The position numbers and the translations under genes are program-made. This document shows positions 34,992-42,492 of a stretch of DNA of 64,000 nt, one piece after another (the stretch's first letter is position 1; the number at the start of each line of letters is the position of its first letter). The notes under the pieces were generated by a model. The model made no database searches, had not been told where the DNA came from, and was given only the letters and a program-made list of their open reading frames with translations. Source of the DNA: Atopostipes sp963558565 (GTDB lineage: Bacteria > Bacillota > Bacilli > Lactobacillales > Carnobacteriaceae_A); the NCBI GenBank assembly GCA_963558565.1, contig CAUWGX010000004.1, positions 153,313 to 217,312 of the forward strand. Direction: 5' to 3'.

Positions 34992-35236
34992 TGGTGTCTA
35001 TGTGTTGTAGATATAGCCAACAATTTTATTTTTAAGGGCTTTTTATAAAATTAAAATATTATATGGAATACAAAGACTAAGATTTATGGAATAGAAGATG
35101 TAGAACAAATTGTTATTAGATAAAAAGATTTATAAAAAAGAAAAACAGAAAGAGGTGTACATGAGTGATCCGTGCAATACCTATTGGTTGAAGATGAAAA
35201 TTATATAAATAAAAGGATGGTTTAAAATTAAATATC

Positions 35237-35319
35237 GGGGAGTTACTTATACCAGGAGGCTTTAACCCAAATTCTTCACTGAGGACAAGTGTGTTCAGTA
35301 AAGTGTTTGGGCTTTTTTT
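35237..35319 (+). promoter_or_regulatory. Leader terminator with a RAT-like element overlapping its 5' arm
   Basis: A terminator stem pairs CCCAAA (35266-35271) and following bases with TTTGGG (35306-35311) and the inner ACTGA/TCAGT, then seven T. Immediately 5', GGGG-AGTTACTT...AGGAGGC...AACCC (35237-35268) resembles the layout of ribonucleic antiterminator sites (GG..GTTACTG..CAGGC..AACC) and uses the same CCC as the terminator, so the two folds would exclude each other. The terminator is convincing. The RAT match is partial. Confidence 0.6.
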
Positions 35320-35394
35320 ATTTAACAGACATTATATATATCAATTAAAAATTCACATTTAAAAATACAGAACTATTCGAAAGGAAGAATGTAG

Positions 35395-36411
35395 ATGACT
35401 GATAATAAAGAATATGTCGTTGTTCCAATGGGAGATCCTGCAGGGATTGGACCAGAGATTGTTGTGAAATCTTTTGCTAAGGATTCAATATTTGATGATG
35501 CAAAAGTGATTGTCGTTGGAGATGCAAAACTTCTCGAACAAGCCAATGAAATTTGTAAAACAAATTTAAAAATTAATAGTGTATCTGCTTTAGAAGACGG
35601 AAAGTATACAAATGGAACTCTGGATGTTTATGATTTAGATCTCATTGATATAGATGAATTTGAATTTGGAGAAGTACAAGCACAATGTGGGGAAGCTTCT
35701 TATAAATACATCGAAAAAGCAGCAGATTTATGTATCAATGGAGAGGCAGCAGCAATGGCTACCACGACTATAAACAAAGAATCCCTCGCAGCTGCAGGCA
35801 TTAATGAACTAGGGCATACAAGTATATTGGCTAAAATTACGGGTGTAGAAGATCCTTTGACAATGTTCCAAGTGAAAGATTTACGAGTGACTTTTTATTC
35901 TAAACATGTGTCACTGAAAGAAGCATGTGACTTAATATCAAAAGAAGGGATAAAACATTATGTCAAAAGAACAATGGATTCGTTAGATACTCTTGGTGTT
36001 CAAAACCCTAAAGTAGCAGTAGCAGGATTAAATCCTCATAGTGGAGAACATGGTTTGTTTGGTACAGAAGAAGTAGATTCCATCATTCCAGCTATTGAAG
36101 AACTGAAAAATGAAGGTGTAGATGTTCATGGCCCGATAGGAGCAGACTCCGTTTTTTACCAAGCTTTAAATGGAAAATATGATGGCGTATTGTCTCTCTA
36201 TCATGATCAAGGACATATTGCTACAAAAATGGTTGATTTCCATCGAACCATATCTATTACTCATGATTTACCGTTTTTAAGAACTTCAGTTGACCATGGA
36301 ACAGCTTTTGATATTGCAGGACAAGGAATTGCAAGTGAAGTTAGTTTAGATGAAGCCATCAAACTTGCTGCTAAATATGCAAGTGCATTTAAAGAAAAAT
36401 TTGAGGACTAA
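35395..36411 (+). CDS. pdxA2: PdxA2-type four-carbon acid sugar phosphate dehydrogenase/decarboxylase
   Basis: PdxA-family NAD enzyme of 338 residues: VPMGDPAGIGPEIVVKS, ELGHTSILA, LNPHSGEHGLFGTEE, the metal-binding LSLYHDQGHIATK and TSVDHGTAFDIAGQG. Beside a DUF1537 kinase, PdxA2 proteins are known to oxidise D-threonate or D-erythronate 4-phosphate and decarboxylate the product to dihydroxyacetone phosphate, not to make vitamin B6. No other pdx genes are nearby. It opens a three-gene catabolic operon behind a leader terminator. Confidence 0.87.
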   Translation: MTDNKEYVVVPMGDPAGIGPEIVVKSFAKDSIFDDAKVIVVGDAKLLEQANEICKTNLKINSVSALEDGKYTNGTLDVYDLDLIDIDEFEFGEVQAQCGEASYKYIEKAADLCINGEAAAMATTTINKESLAAAGINELGHTSILAKITGVEDPLTMFQVKDLRVTFYSKHVSLKEACDLISKEGIKHYVKRTMDSLDTLGVQNPKVAVAGLNPHSGEHGLFGTEEVDSIIPAIEELKNEGVDVHGPIGADSVFYQALNGKYDGVLSLYHDQGHIATKMVDFHRTISITHDLPFLRTSVDHGTAFDIAGQGIASEVSLDEAIKLAAKYASAFKEKFED

Positions 36412-36421
36412 TAAAATAAAC

Positions 36422-36529
36422 ACTTACAAATAATAATAGGATTTCCTTTGGATCCAAAATACGTGGAAGAGATATTCAAGGGGATAATTAGAGAGTAAAA
36501 GAATTCTCCACCGATTATTATTTGTAAGT
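36422..36529. repeat. 16-bp perfect inverted repeat with 76-base interior
   Basis: ACTTACAAATAATAAT (36422-36437) and ATTATTATTTGTAAGT (36514-36529) are exact reverse complements. The interior contains a 12-bp palindrome TTTGGATCCAAA (36448-36459). It fills the gap between pdxA2 and the kinase gene; it could be an mRNA processing or stability structure, or the relic of a small mobile element. Confidence 0.6.
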
Positions 36530-36542
36530 AAACATCAAGAAA

Positions 36543-36556
36543 TGGAAGCGCTTTAT
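36543..36556. promoter_or_regulatory. cre-like site before the DUF1537 kinase
   Basis: TGGAAGCGCTTTAT fits the cre core and lies between pdxA2 and the kinase, just before the AGGGGG ribosome site. Confidence 0.5.
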
Positions 36557-36574
36557 AATGAGGGGGATTAAATT

Positions 36575-37909
36575 TTGAAGAGCATTATTATTGCTGACGA
36601 TATGACCGGTTCAAATGTTTCAAATTCTTTGCTTGCTAAAGATGGATTCAAAGTTGGGACGATTAGTAATATGAAGGATTTAAACTCTTATAAAAATTAT
36701 GATGCGTTAGGCATTCATACGGATTCAAGAGGACTTACAGGTAAAGAAGCTTATGAAATTGTTAAAAGTAAAATGAAAGATTTAATGGCTTTAGAAACAT
36801 CATTCTATACAAAAAGAATCGACTCTACACTGCGTGGAAATAATGGCGCCGAATTAAATGCCATGATGGATGTACTTGATGACGATAGGGTGGCAATTGT
36901 TGTTCCTTCTTTTCCTGATTCTGGAAAGATAGTTATCGGAAATTACATGCTCGTTAATGGAATACCACTAGAACTAACAGATGCAAAAAATGATCCGACC
37001 AGTCCTGTGAACACATCAAGAGTTATCAATATATTTAAAGAACAAACTGACCGCCAGGTTGCGGTGATCTCGATGGAAACTATTTTAGAAGGTGAAGATG
37101 CAATTAGGGATACTATTTTAGCTGTAAAAGAAAATGGGGCAGAGATAATCTTAATTGACGCATGTACGAATGAAGATATTGAAAGTATTGCTCAAGCTAC
37201 CTTAGACAGCAACCTAAATTTTATTGCAGTGGACCCTGGACCATTTACTTACTATTTAGTGAAAAAATCTGAAGAAAATATACAGCAAAAAAATCGGCAA
37301 AAAATATTATTCGTTATTGGAAGTGTAAGTAACATAGCAATTTCACAAATTGCTCACTTGCGAGCAGAACATGATCCCTATGTAATACGTATTAACGCAA
37401 GAGCATTTTTAGATACTAGTGAGAGAGAAGCAGAGAAAAAACGTATTGAAGAAAAAGTGTTAAATCATCTAAATAATAATGAGATGTTTTTGCTATCAAC
37501 AATGGTAGAAAAAGAAGAAAAACTGGATTTAGATGTTGAGGCAAAAAGATACGATATAACAAAACATGAAGCTTCTACAATCATTAGTCAAAATACTGCA
37601 GATGTTGGAAATCGAGTTGCTAAAGCAATGGGAGATAGTTTGGGTGGACTTTATACTTCAGGCGGTGACATTACTAAAGCATTCTTAGAGTTAACGAATA
37701 CAGCTGGTATCCAGATTAAAGATGAAATTATTCCGTTAGCTGTGTATGGAACGATCATGGGCGGAAAACTGGATGGCAAGTCAATTGTGACCAAAGGAGG
37801 GCTTATCGGAGATGAGTATACCTTAACTGAATGTGCGGAATATCTACAAACAAAGATCTCTGGTCGTTATTACGAAGAAACTGGAGAGAAAGAACTAAGT
37901 TTCGCTTAA
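36575..37909 (+). CDS. DUF1537 four-carbon acid sugar kinase (D-threonate/D-erythronate kinase)
   Basis: Kinase of 444 residues. The N-terminal substrate domain starts IIIADDMTGSNVSNSLLA and includes FYTKRIDSTLRGN; the C-terminal nucleotide-binding domain has LYTSGGDITKAFLELT and the glycine-rich GTIMGGKLDG, KGGLIGDEYT. The family (DtnK/DenK) phosphorylates the 4-hydroxyl of D-threonate or D-erythronate; which one cannot be told from sequence. With PdxA2 it makes a two-step path to dihydroxyacetone phosphate. TTG start follows GAGGGGG. Confidence 0.87.
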   Translation: MKSIIIADDMTGSNVSNSLLAKDGFKVGTISNMKDLNSYKNYDALGIHTDSRGLTGKEAYEIVKSKMKDLMALETSFYTKRIDSTLRGNNGAELNAMMDVLDDDRVAIVVPSFPDSGKIVIGNYMLVNGIPLELTDAKNDPTSPVNTSRVINIFKEQTDRQVAVISMETILEGEDAIRDTILAVKENGAEIILIDACTNEDIESIAQATLDSNLNFIAVDPGPFTYYLVKKSEENIQQKNRQKILFVIGSVSNIAISQIAHLRAEHDPYVIRINARAFLDTSEREAEKKRIEEKVLNHLNNNEMFLLSTMVEKEEKLDLDVEAKRYDITKHEASTIISQNTADVGNRVAKAMGDSLGGLYTSGGDITKAFLELTNTAGIQIKDEIIPLAVYGTIMGGKLDGKSIVTKGGLIGDEYTLTECAEYLQTKISGRYYEETGEKELSFA

Positions 37910-37967
37910 AAATTTAGACATATTATTGAGGAATATGAAAGTATGCGTAAAATGAGGGGGAAAATTT

Positions 37968-39347
37968 TTGGGAATTAGTATTGGAAACCAAGCAATTTTA
38001 GGTTTAATCATAGCAGTTATAGTACTCGTCTTATTAGTTTTGAAAACAAAAGTACACGCTTTTCTAGCACTTATTATCGCTTCATCATTTGCTGGGATTG
38101 TAGCAGGTATGGTTCCAACAGAAGTTGCAGGAGCTATTACGGATGGTTTTGGTAGTACATTAGGTTCTGTGGGAATCGTTATAGGCTTAGGGGTTATGAT
38201 GGGGAGGATTTTAGAAGTTTCAGGAGCGGCTGAAACATTAGCTTACACTTTAATCAAATTTGTCGGTGAAAGGAAAGAAGAGTGGGCGATGGCTATCTCA
38301 GGCTTTATTATATCTATTCCTATATTTGTAGATTCAGCTTTTGTTATCTTAAACCCTTTAGTAAAATCATTATCAAGGAGGACTGGTAAATCTGTAGTAG
38401 GTATTGGGGTTCCTTTAGCAGCTGGTTTAGTCTTGACGCATAGTTTGGTTCCACCAACTCCAGGACCCCTAGGTGTTGCAGGGATTTTTGGAGTTGATAT
38501 TGGAGTTATGATTGCTTTAGGTCTGGTTTTTGCTTTACCTATGTTGATTGCAGGTGTTTTATATGGGAAATACTTAGGAGATAAAATATATCAATTACCT
38601 TCAGAAGAAAACATAGAAGAGTTTATTCGACCTGAAGAGAAGAGACCTTATCCTGAAATGAAGAAAGCAATTGATGAAAGAGAAGATGCATTACCTTCTT
38701 TTATGCGCTCAGTTTTACCAATCCTAGTGCCTATTATTCTCATATTTATGAGTACAACTTTAAATGCGATGGATTTAACTAGTGGGTTTTATGAGATCAT
38801 TTTATTTTTAGGAGAACCTATAATTGCGGTATCTATTGGTCTTTTATTTGCGATCTATGGTTTAGCAGGTGACATGGATAAAGATGAAGCCATTGATCAA
38901 ATGGAAGAAGGAATGAAACAAGCTGGAATCATCTTATTGGTAACAGGTGCAGGTGGTGCTCTAGGTGAAGTAATACGTGCAAGTGGAGCAGGAGATCATA
39001 TCGCTCAACAAATTGCTGGATTGAATATCCCTGTACTGTTGGTACCATTCTTTATTGCAACAATTATTCGATTAATTCAAGGGAGCGGAACAGTTTCAAT
39101 GATTACAGCTGCTTCTATTACAGCTCCTATATTGTCGCAATTAGATGTCAATATGACTTTAGCGGCTGTAGCTGCTGCGACCGGATCGCTTGCATTTTCA
39201 TACTTTAATGATAGCTTCTTCTGGGTAGTCAATAGAATGTTGGGAATACGAGACGTAAAAGAGCAGATTCAAGTTTGGTCAATACCGACCACTATTATGT
39301 GGGGAGTAGGCTTTATTGAATTACTTATTGTAGGTTTGTTTATTTGA
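37968..39347 (+). CDS. GntP-family sugar acid permease
   Basis: Membrane permease of 459 residues with about 12 hydrophobic segments and GntP features: a start GNQAILGLIIAVIVLVLLVL, GLGVMMGRILEVSGAAE, FVDSAFVILNPL, TPGPLGVAGIFG, and IRLIQGSGTVSMITAA near the end. GntP carriers import gluconate-like acids; the neighbouring kinase and PdxA2 point to D-threonate or D-erythronate. TTG start follows GAGGGGG. Closes the operon, with a strong terminator at 39389-39433. Confidence 0.88.
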   Translation: MGISIGNQAILGLIIAVIVLVLLVLKTKVHAFLALIIASSFAGIVAGMVPTEVAGAITDGFGSTLGSVGIVIGLGVMMGRILEVSGAAETLAYTLIKFVGERKEEWAMAISGFIISIPIFVDSAFVILNPLVKSLSRRTGKSVVGIGVPLAAGLVLTHSLVPPTPGPLGVAGIFGVDIGVMIALGLVFALPMLIAGVLYGKYLGDKIYQLPSEENIEEFIRPEEKRPYPEMKKAIDEREDALPSFMRSVLPILVPIILIFMSTTLNAMDLTSGFYEIILFLGEPIIAVSIGLLFAIYGLAGDMDKDEAIDQMEEGMKQAGIILLVTGAGGALGEVIRASGAGDHIAQQIAGLNIPVLLVPFFIATIIRLIQGSGTVSMITAASITAPILSQLDVNMTLAAVAAATGSLAFSYFNDSFFWVVNRMLGIRDVKEQIQVWSIPTTIMWGVGFIELLIVGLFI

Positions 39348-39388
39348 TCGTTCTTTCTTTAGATATAAAAACATAAAATAGATAATTA

Positions 39389-39433
39389 AAAAGGTCACTA
39401 GTTAATTTTGGAAAATTTAACTAGTGGCCTTTT
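39389..39433 (+). terminator. Terminator of the four-carbon acid operon
   Basis: AAAAGGTCACTAGTTAA and TTAACTAGTGGCCTTTT form a 17-bp stem with one G-U. Confidence 0.85.
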
Positions 39434-39687
39434 AAGTGCCAAGAATACTAAATTCGTTATATTCTACTATAAATAAATGATTTGAAAATACCTTTTAATA
39501 TCACAAAGTGTAACTTTCATGACAATTGCATGTATTTTGCACTTATTAATTATTCTAAAATGATAAAATTAATTAGCTTTGATCGAGCTTCAGAAATGAG
39601 AGCTATGTGTGGTCCTGTTTTATGTAGGAGAGCTTTGAGTTATTCTAACTGAAAAGGCTGCTGAATATATATCTAGGACATCAAAAA

Positions 39688-39774
39688 ATGATTAAAACTT
39701 TGTCCCGCCATTTGGAAAAGGAAAATGAATCAGTTGCAAGACAAATCGTCGGGGAATATAATCGAGGTAGATAA
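39688..39774 (+). other. Short ORF, probable gene remnant
   Basis: The 39434-39813 gap holds a 28-codon ORF (starting MIKTLSRHLEKENESVA). Just upstream, in another frame, EKAAEYISRTSKND reads into it, so the two could be one frameshifted fragment. There is no clear ribosome site and I do not recognise a family. Nothing else is seen in this gap. Confidence 0.25.
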
Positions 39775-39813
39775 AAAGATAGGAACAATTGTTAAGATAT
39801 TGGAGGTAGAAAA

Positions 39814-40515
39814 ATGCTGAAAAAAAGAGTCCTTTTCACAGCAATTTTCTCGACGATGTTGTTAACTGCTTGTGGGAATAATGGATCAGAAACTAGTGAA
39901 AATACAGGTCAATCAGATGAAGAAAATACGGAGGAAGTTGAACCGAATCAAGAAGCTGAGGATTCGAGCGAAGAATTGGATGCGGAAGATACAAACGATT
40001 CAGAGCAAAAAGACGAAAGCGAAGAAACAGCTTCATCCGCTGAAAATAATTCGTCTGCACAAGAAACGGATCCAGTACAAGAAAAAGACTATGCGCGCGA
40101 AGAAGAAGCTATTGAAGCCCTTGAGGATTATCAAGAATTGGAAGAGACCAATGTGGACTTAGGTCATGGCATTGAAGGCTTTATCGAAGGGGCAGCTGGT
40201 CATCAATATGTGACTTGGAATGAAGGAAAATGGTATTTTGAGATCGATTTTCCATCTGATCCGCAATATGCAGTCGCAGGCTATGACAATGGCGAAGAGA
40301 TGGCAAGAGCGATTGTGGAATATTTAGAGGACAATATGCTTCCACCGCCAGATGAACGGGGGCTTGTTAAAATTCGGGCGTTTGCGGATGATCCAGAAAC
40401 ATTGATTCAATGGCAAGAAGGGACGACTGTCTATGAAATTAATGGAGAAACTTCCGATCCCATAGATACTATACAAATCGCTGTGGATGCTCAAAATAAG
40501 CGACAAAAAGAATAA
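39814..40515 (+). CDS. Lipoprotein with acidic low-complexity linker
   Basis: Protein of 233 residues. The signal peptide ends in a lipobox (MLLTAC, Cys about 21), then about 75 residues rich in Glu, Asp and Ser, and a compact C-terminal domain from about residue 95 (GHGIEGFIEGAAGHQYVTW, WYFEIDFPSDPQY). It should be anchored on the outer face of the membrane. I do not recognise the C-terminal domain. ATG follows GGAGG. Its base composition seems higher in GC than the catabolic operons to its left. Confidence 0.75.
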   Translation: MLKKRVLFTAIFSTMLLTACGNNGSETSENTGQSDEENTEEVEPNQEAEDSSEELDAEDTNDSEQKDESEETASSAENNSSAQETDPVQEKDYAREEEAIEALEDYQELEETNVDLGHGIEGFIEGAAGHQYVTWNEGKWYFEIDFPSDPQYAVAGYDNGEEMARAIVEYLEDNMLPPPDERGLVKIRAFADDPETLIQWQEGTTVYEINGETSDPIDTIQIAVDAQNKRQKE

Positions 40516-40550
40516 AACCTGATCTCCTTCCGGTCAAGGAAACAGATAAG

Positions 40551-40584
40551 AAAGTCCATGCATAAGATTGTGTGGTCTTTTTTT
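40551..40584 (+). terminator. Probable terminator after the lipoprotein gene
   Basis: AAAGTCCA (40551-40558) pairs with TGGTCTTT (40573-40580) with one mismatch, followed by a T run. Confidence 0.55.
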
Positions 40585-40705
40585 AGTGCTTCCGTAAAGC
40601 TTTTTAAATTTTTTCCATGGGAATGGCTGCTCCCATGTCCAAGGGGATTCATTCATTATTGAAGAACTTGCTCGATTTTTCGTGTATCTAATCAAATCGG
40701 TAATT

Positions 40706-40735
40706 TTGGAAAAAAGGTGCGAACCTCGTTATAAT
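40706..40735 (+). promoter_or_regulatory. Promoter of ybaK
   Basis: TTGGAA, 18-base spacer, perfect TATAAT at 40730-40735, 36 bases before the start codon. Confidence 0.65.
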
Positions 40736-40771
40736 GAAAGAAGGAATTCATAGAGGAGAAAAGAGATTTAA

Positions 40772-41221
40772 ATGGCAAAAAATAAAAAGACAAATGTCAT
40801 GCGTTTATTAGAAGAAGCAGAGATTGCCTATAAACCGTACAATTTGCAAGAATCAACAGAGGACAAGTCGGCGATAATGTATAAAACGCTCGTTACTGAG
40901 GGAAAAACCAATGCGCATTATGTTTTTCTTGTGCCGGTTGAGGGCGAATTGGATTTGAAAAAAGCGGCAAAGGCAGTAGATGAGAAGAATATAGAAATGA
41001 TTAAAGAAAAAGAACTACGCCCTTTGACAGGCTATGTTCATGGCGGTTGTTCTCCTATTGGGATGAAGAAAGAACTGCCAACCATCATTGACCAATCGGC
41101 CTTTTCCAAAGAAACGATTCTTTTTAGTGCCGGTAAAAAGGGGATATCCGTGGAAGTAGATCCTTACGATCTATTGGATTATTTATCCGCAGATACCGCT
41201 GACGTTGCTAAAGAACGTTAA
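40772..41221 (+). CDS. ybaK: Cys-tRNA(Pro)/Cys-tRNA(Cys) deacylase YbaK/EbsC
   Basis: Trans-editing enzyme of 149 residues that removes Cys mis-charged on tRNA-Pro. Family features: NVMRLLEEAEIAYKPYNL at the N-terminus, KTLVTEGK with the functional Lys, VFLVPVEGELDLKKAAKAV, LTGYVHGGCSPIGMKK and IDQSAFSKETILFSAGKKG. Length is close to the usual 155-160. Monocistronic, with its own promoter. Confidence 0.92.
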   Translation: MAKNKKTNVMRLLEEAEIAYKPYNLQESTEDKSAIMYKTLVTEGKTNAHYVFLVPVEGELDLKKAAKAVDEKNIEMIKEKELRPLTGYVHGGCSPIGMKKELPTIIDQSAFSKETILFSAGKKGISVEVDPYDLLDYLSADTADVAKER

Positions 41222-41468
41222 TCCGTTGGCTATAAAATCTGATCTTTAGCATTTCGTTTACGAATTTTGGCATGTTAAATGAAGTGTTTTTCATTTCTTA
41301 AATGTTGAGGAAAGCGTGGGCATTTTGAGACCAATCGTTTCAGTATCGGTTCATATGAGGACCCAAAAAATCCCAAACGAAATACAAGCATGAATCAAAG
41401 ACGAGTGTTACACTCATTATAAATTGAAGGAACGAATGAAGTTTTATGAAATAAGGAGAGGATTCTTG

Positions 41469-42365
41469 ATGAGTAGTGGCCAAACGAAGTCTATCGTTAA
41501 AAATAAAAAGGATTTATTAAATGGGCTTCCAGACCGACCGTTTTTAAAATTAGATTATCGTTTTGCGACCAATGAAACGTTGGATTTGGAAGAGCCTAAA
41601 ACGTTTGACGAAAAAATGAACTGGTTAAAATTATACAATCGAAGACCAGAGTATACGCAGATGGTGGATAAATACGAAGTCCGTCAATATGTCGAAGAAA
41701 AAATCGGCGCGGAGTATTTAATTCCACTATATGATGTGTGGGATTCAGTCGAAGAGATTGAGTGGGAGAGCTTACCCGAGCAGTTTGTTTTGAAAACCAC
41801 CCATGATTCAGGCGGTGTGGTCATTTGTGAAGATAAGGAATCTTTCGACCGAGAAGCGGCGAAAGAGACGTTAAGTCAATCCCTCGACTATAATTATTTC
41901 AATGAAGGGCGAGAATGGCCATATAAAAATGTTACACCGCGTATTATTGCGGAGAAGTATATGGAAAGCGCGAACGAAGAATTTAAAGATTATAAATTTT
42001 TCTGTTTTAATGGGAACGTGAAAATGACCCAAGTATTGACGGATATTAATTCAGACGAAAAGGTCTCGCAGAATTTTTACGATCGAGACTGGAACTTAAT
42101 GCCGCTAAAAGAAGGCAGCTTTCCTAACAGTTCAGAGGCGATGGATCCGCCTTATCATTATGAAAAAATGATCGAAATTGCGGAGACATTAGCGGAAGAT
42201 ATTCCTTTTGTGCGCGTGGATCTTTATGAGATTGATCGCGAAATTTATTTTGGTGAAATGACTTTCTTCCCTAATAAAGGGCAAAACACCTTTGAGCCGG
42301 AAGAGTATAATAATATATTAGGTAGTTGGTTGAAATTACCGGAGAAGAAAGTAGAAAATGAATAG
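41469..42365 (+). CDS. TupA-like ATP-grasp protein (cell-surface polymer related)
   Basis: Protein of about 298 residues resembling the ATP-grasp_TupA family, named after the teichuronopeptide synthesis protein TupA. Blocks include TFDEKMNWLKLYNRRPEY, MVDKYEVRQYVEEKIG, LYDVWDSVEEIEW, PEQFVLKTTHDSGGVVIC, IIAEKYME and YEIDREIYFGEMTFFPNKG. Family members are often near capsule or glycosyltransferase genes; none are here, so it is an orphan. The ATG at 41469 follows AGGAGAGG; the TTG at 41424 is less likely. Confidence 0.82.
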   Translation: MSSGQTKSIVKNKKDLLNGLPDRPFLKLDYRFATNETLDLEEPKTFDEKMNWLKLYNRRPEYTQMVDKYEVRQYVEEKIGAEYLIPLYDVWDSVEEIEWESLPEQFVLKTTHDSGGVVICEDKESFDREAAKETLSQSLDYNYFNEGREWPYKNVTPRIIAEKYMESANEEFKDYKFFCFNGNVKMTQVLTDINSDEKVSQNFYDRDWNLMPLKEGSFPNSSEAMDPPYHYEKMIEIAETLAEDIPFVRVDLYEIDREIYFGEMTFFPNKGQNTFEPEEYNNILGSWLKLPEKKVENE

Positions 42366-42374
42366 AACTTAACC

Positions 42375-42413
42375 AACCTCCCCAGATAGTAATGACCTGA
42401 GGAGGTTTTTTTG
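42375..42413 (+). terminator. Terminator after the TupA-like gene
   Basis: AACCTCC at 42375-42381 pairs with GGAGGTT at 42401-42407, extended by CAG/CTG, then seven T. Confidence 0.8.
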
Positions 42414-42418
42414 AGCAA

Positions 42419-42459
42419 TAAAAACGTCAGAAGCTCACAGGAACAGTGAACTTCTGACG
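42419..42459 (-). terminator. Terminator of the UvrA-like gene (minus strand)
   Basis: CGTCAGAAG (42425-42433) and CTTCTGACG (42451-42459), continued inside by TCAC/GTGA; on the minus strand the stem is followed by TTTT from the AAAA at 42421-42424. Confidence 0.75.
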
Positions 42460-42492
42460 CTGATAAGAATACTGAATATTGAATAGCTTTTT

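Noticed and set aside
35161..35208. 15-codon leader peptide before the pdxA2 terminator
   Set aside because: A ribosome-like GAGGTG is present, but the peptide shows no regulatory codon run and the distance to the start is poor.
39872..40162. 96-codon Lys-rich frame inside the lipoprotein gene
   Set aside because: Frame-shifted reading of the acidic linker; no independent start signals.
41222..41423. Further copies of the 42-bp CGTTTCG-type repeat
   Set aside because: The stretch has isolated CGTTT words but no regular spacing or alignable unit.
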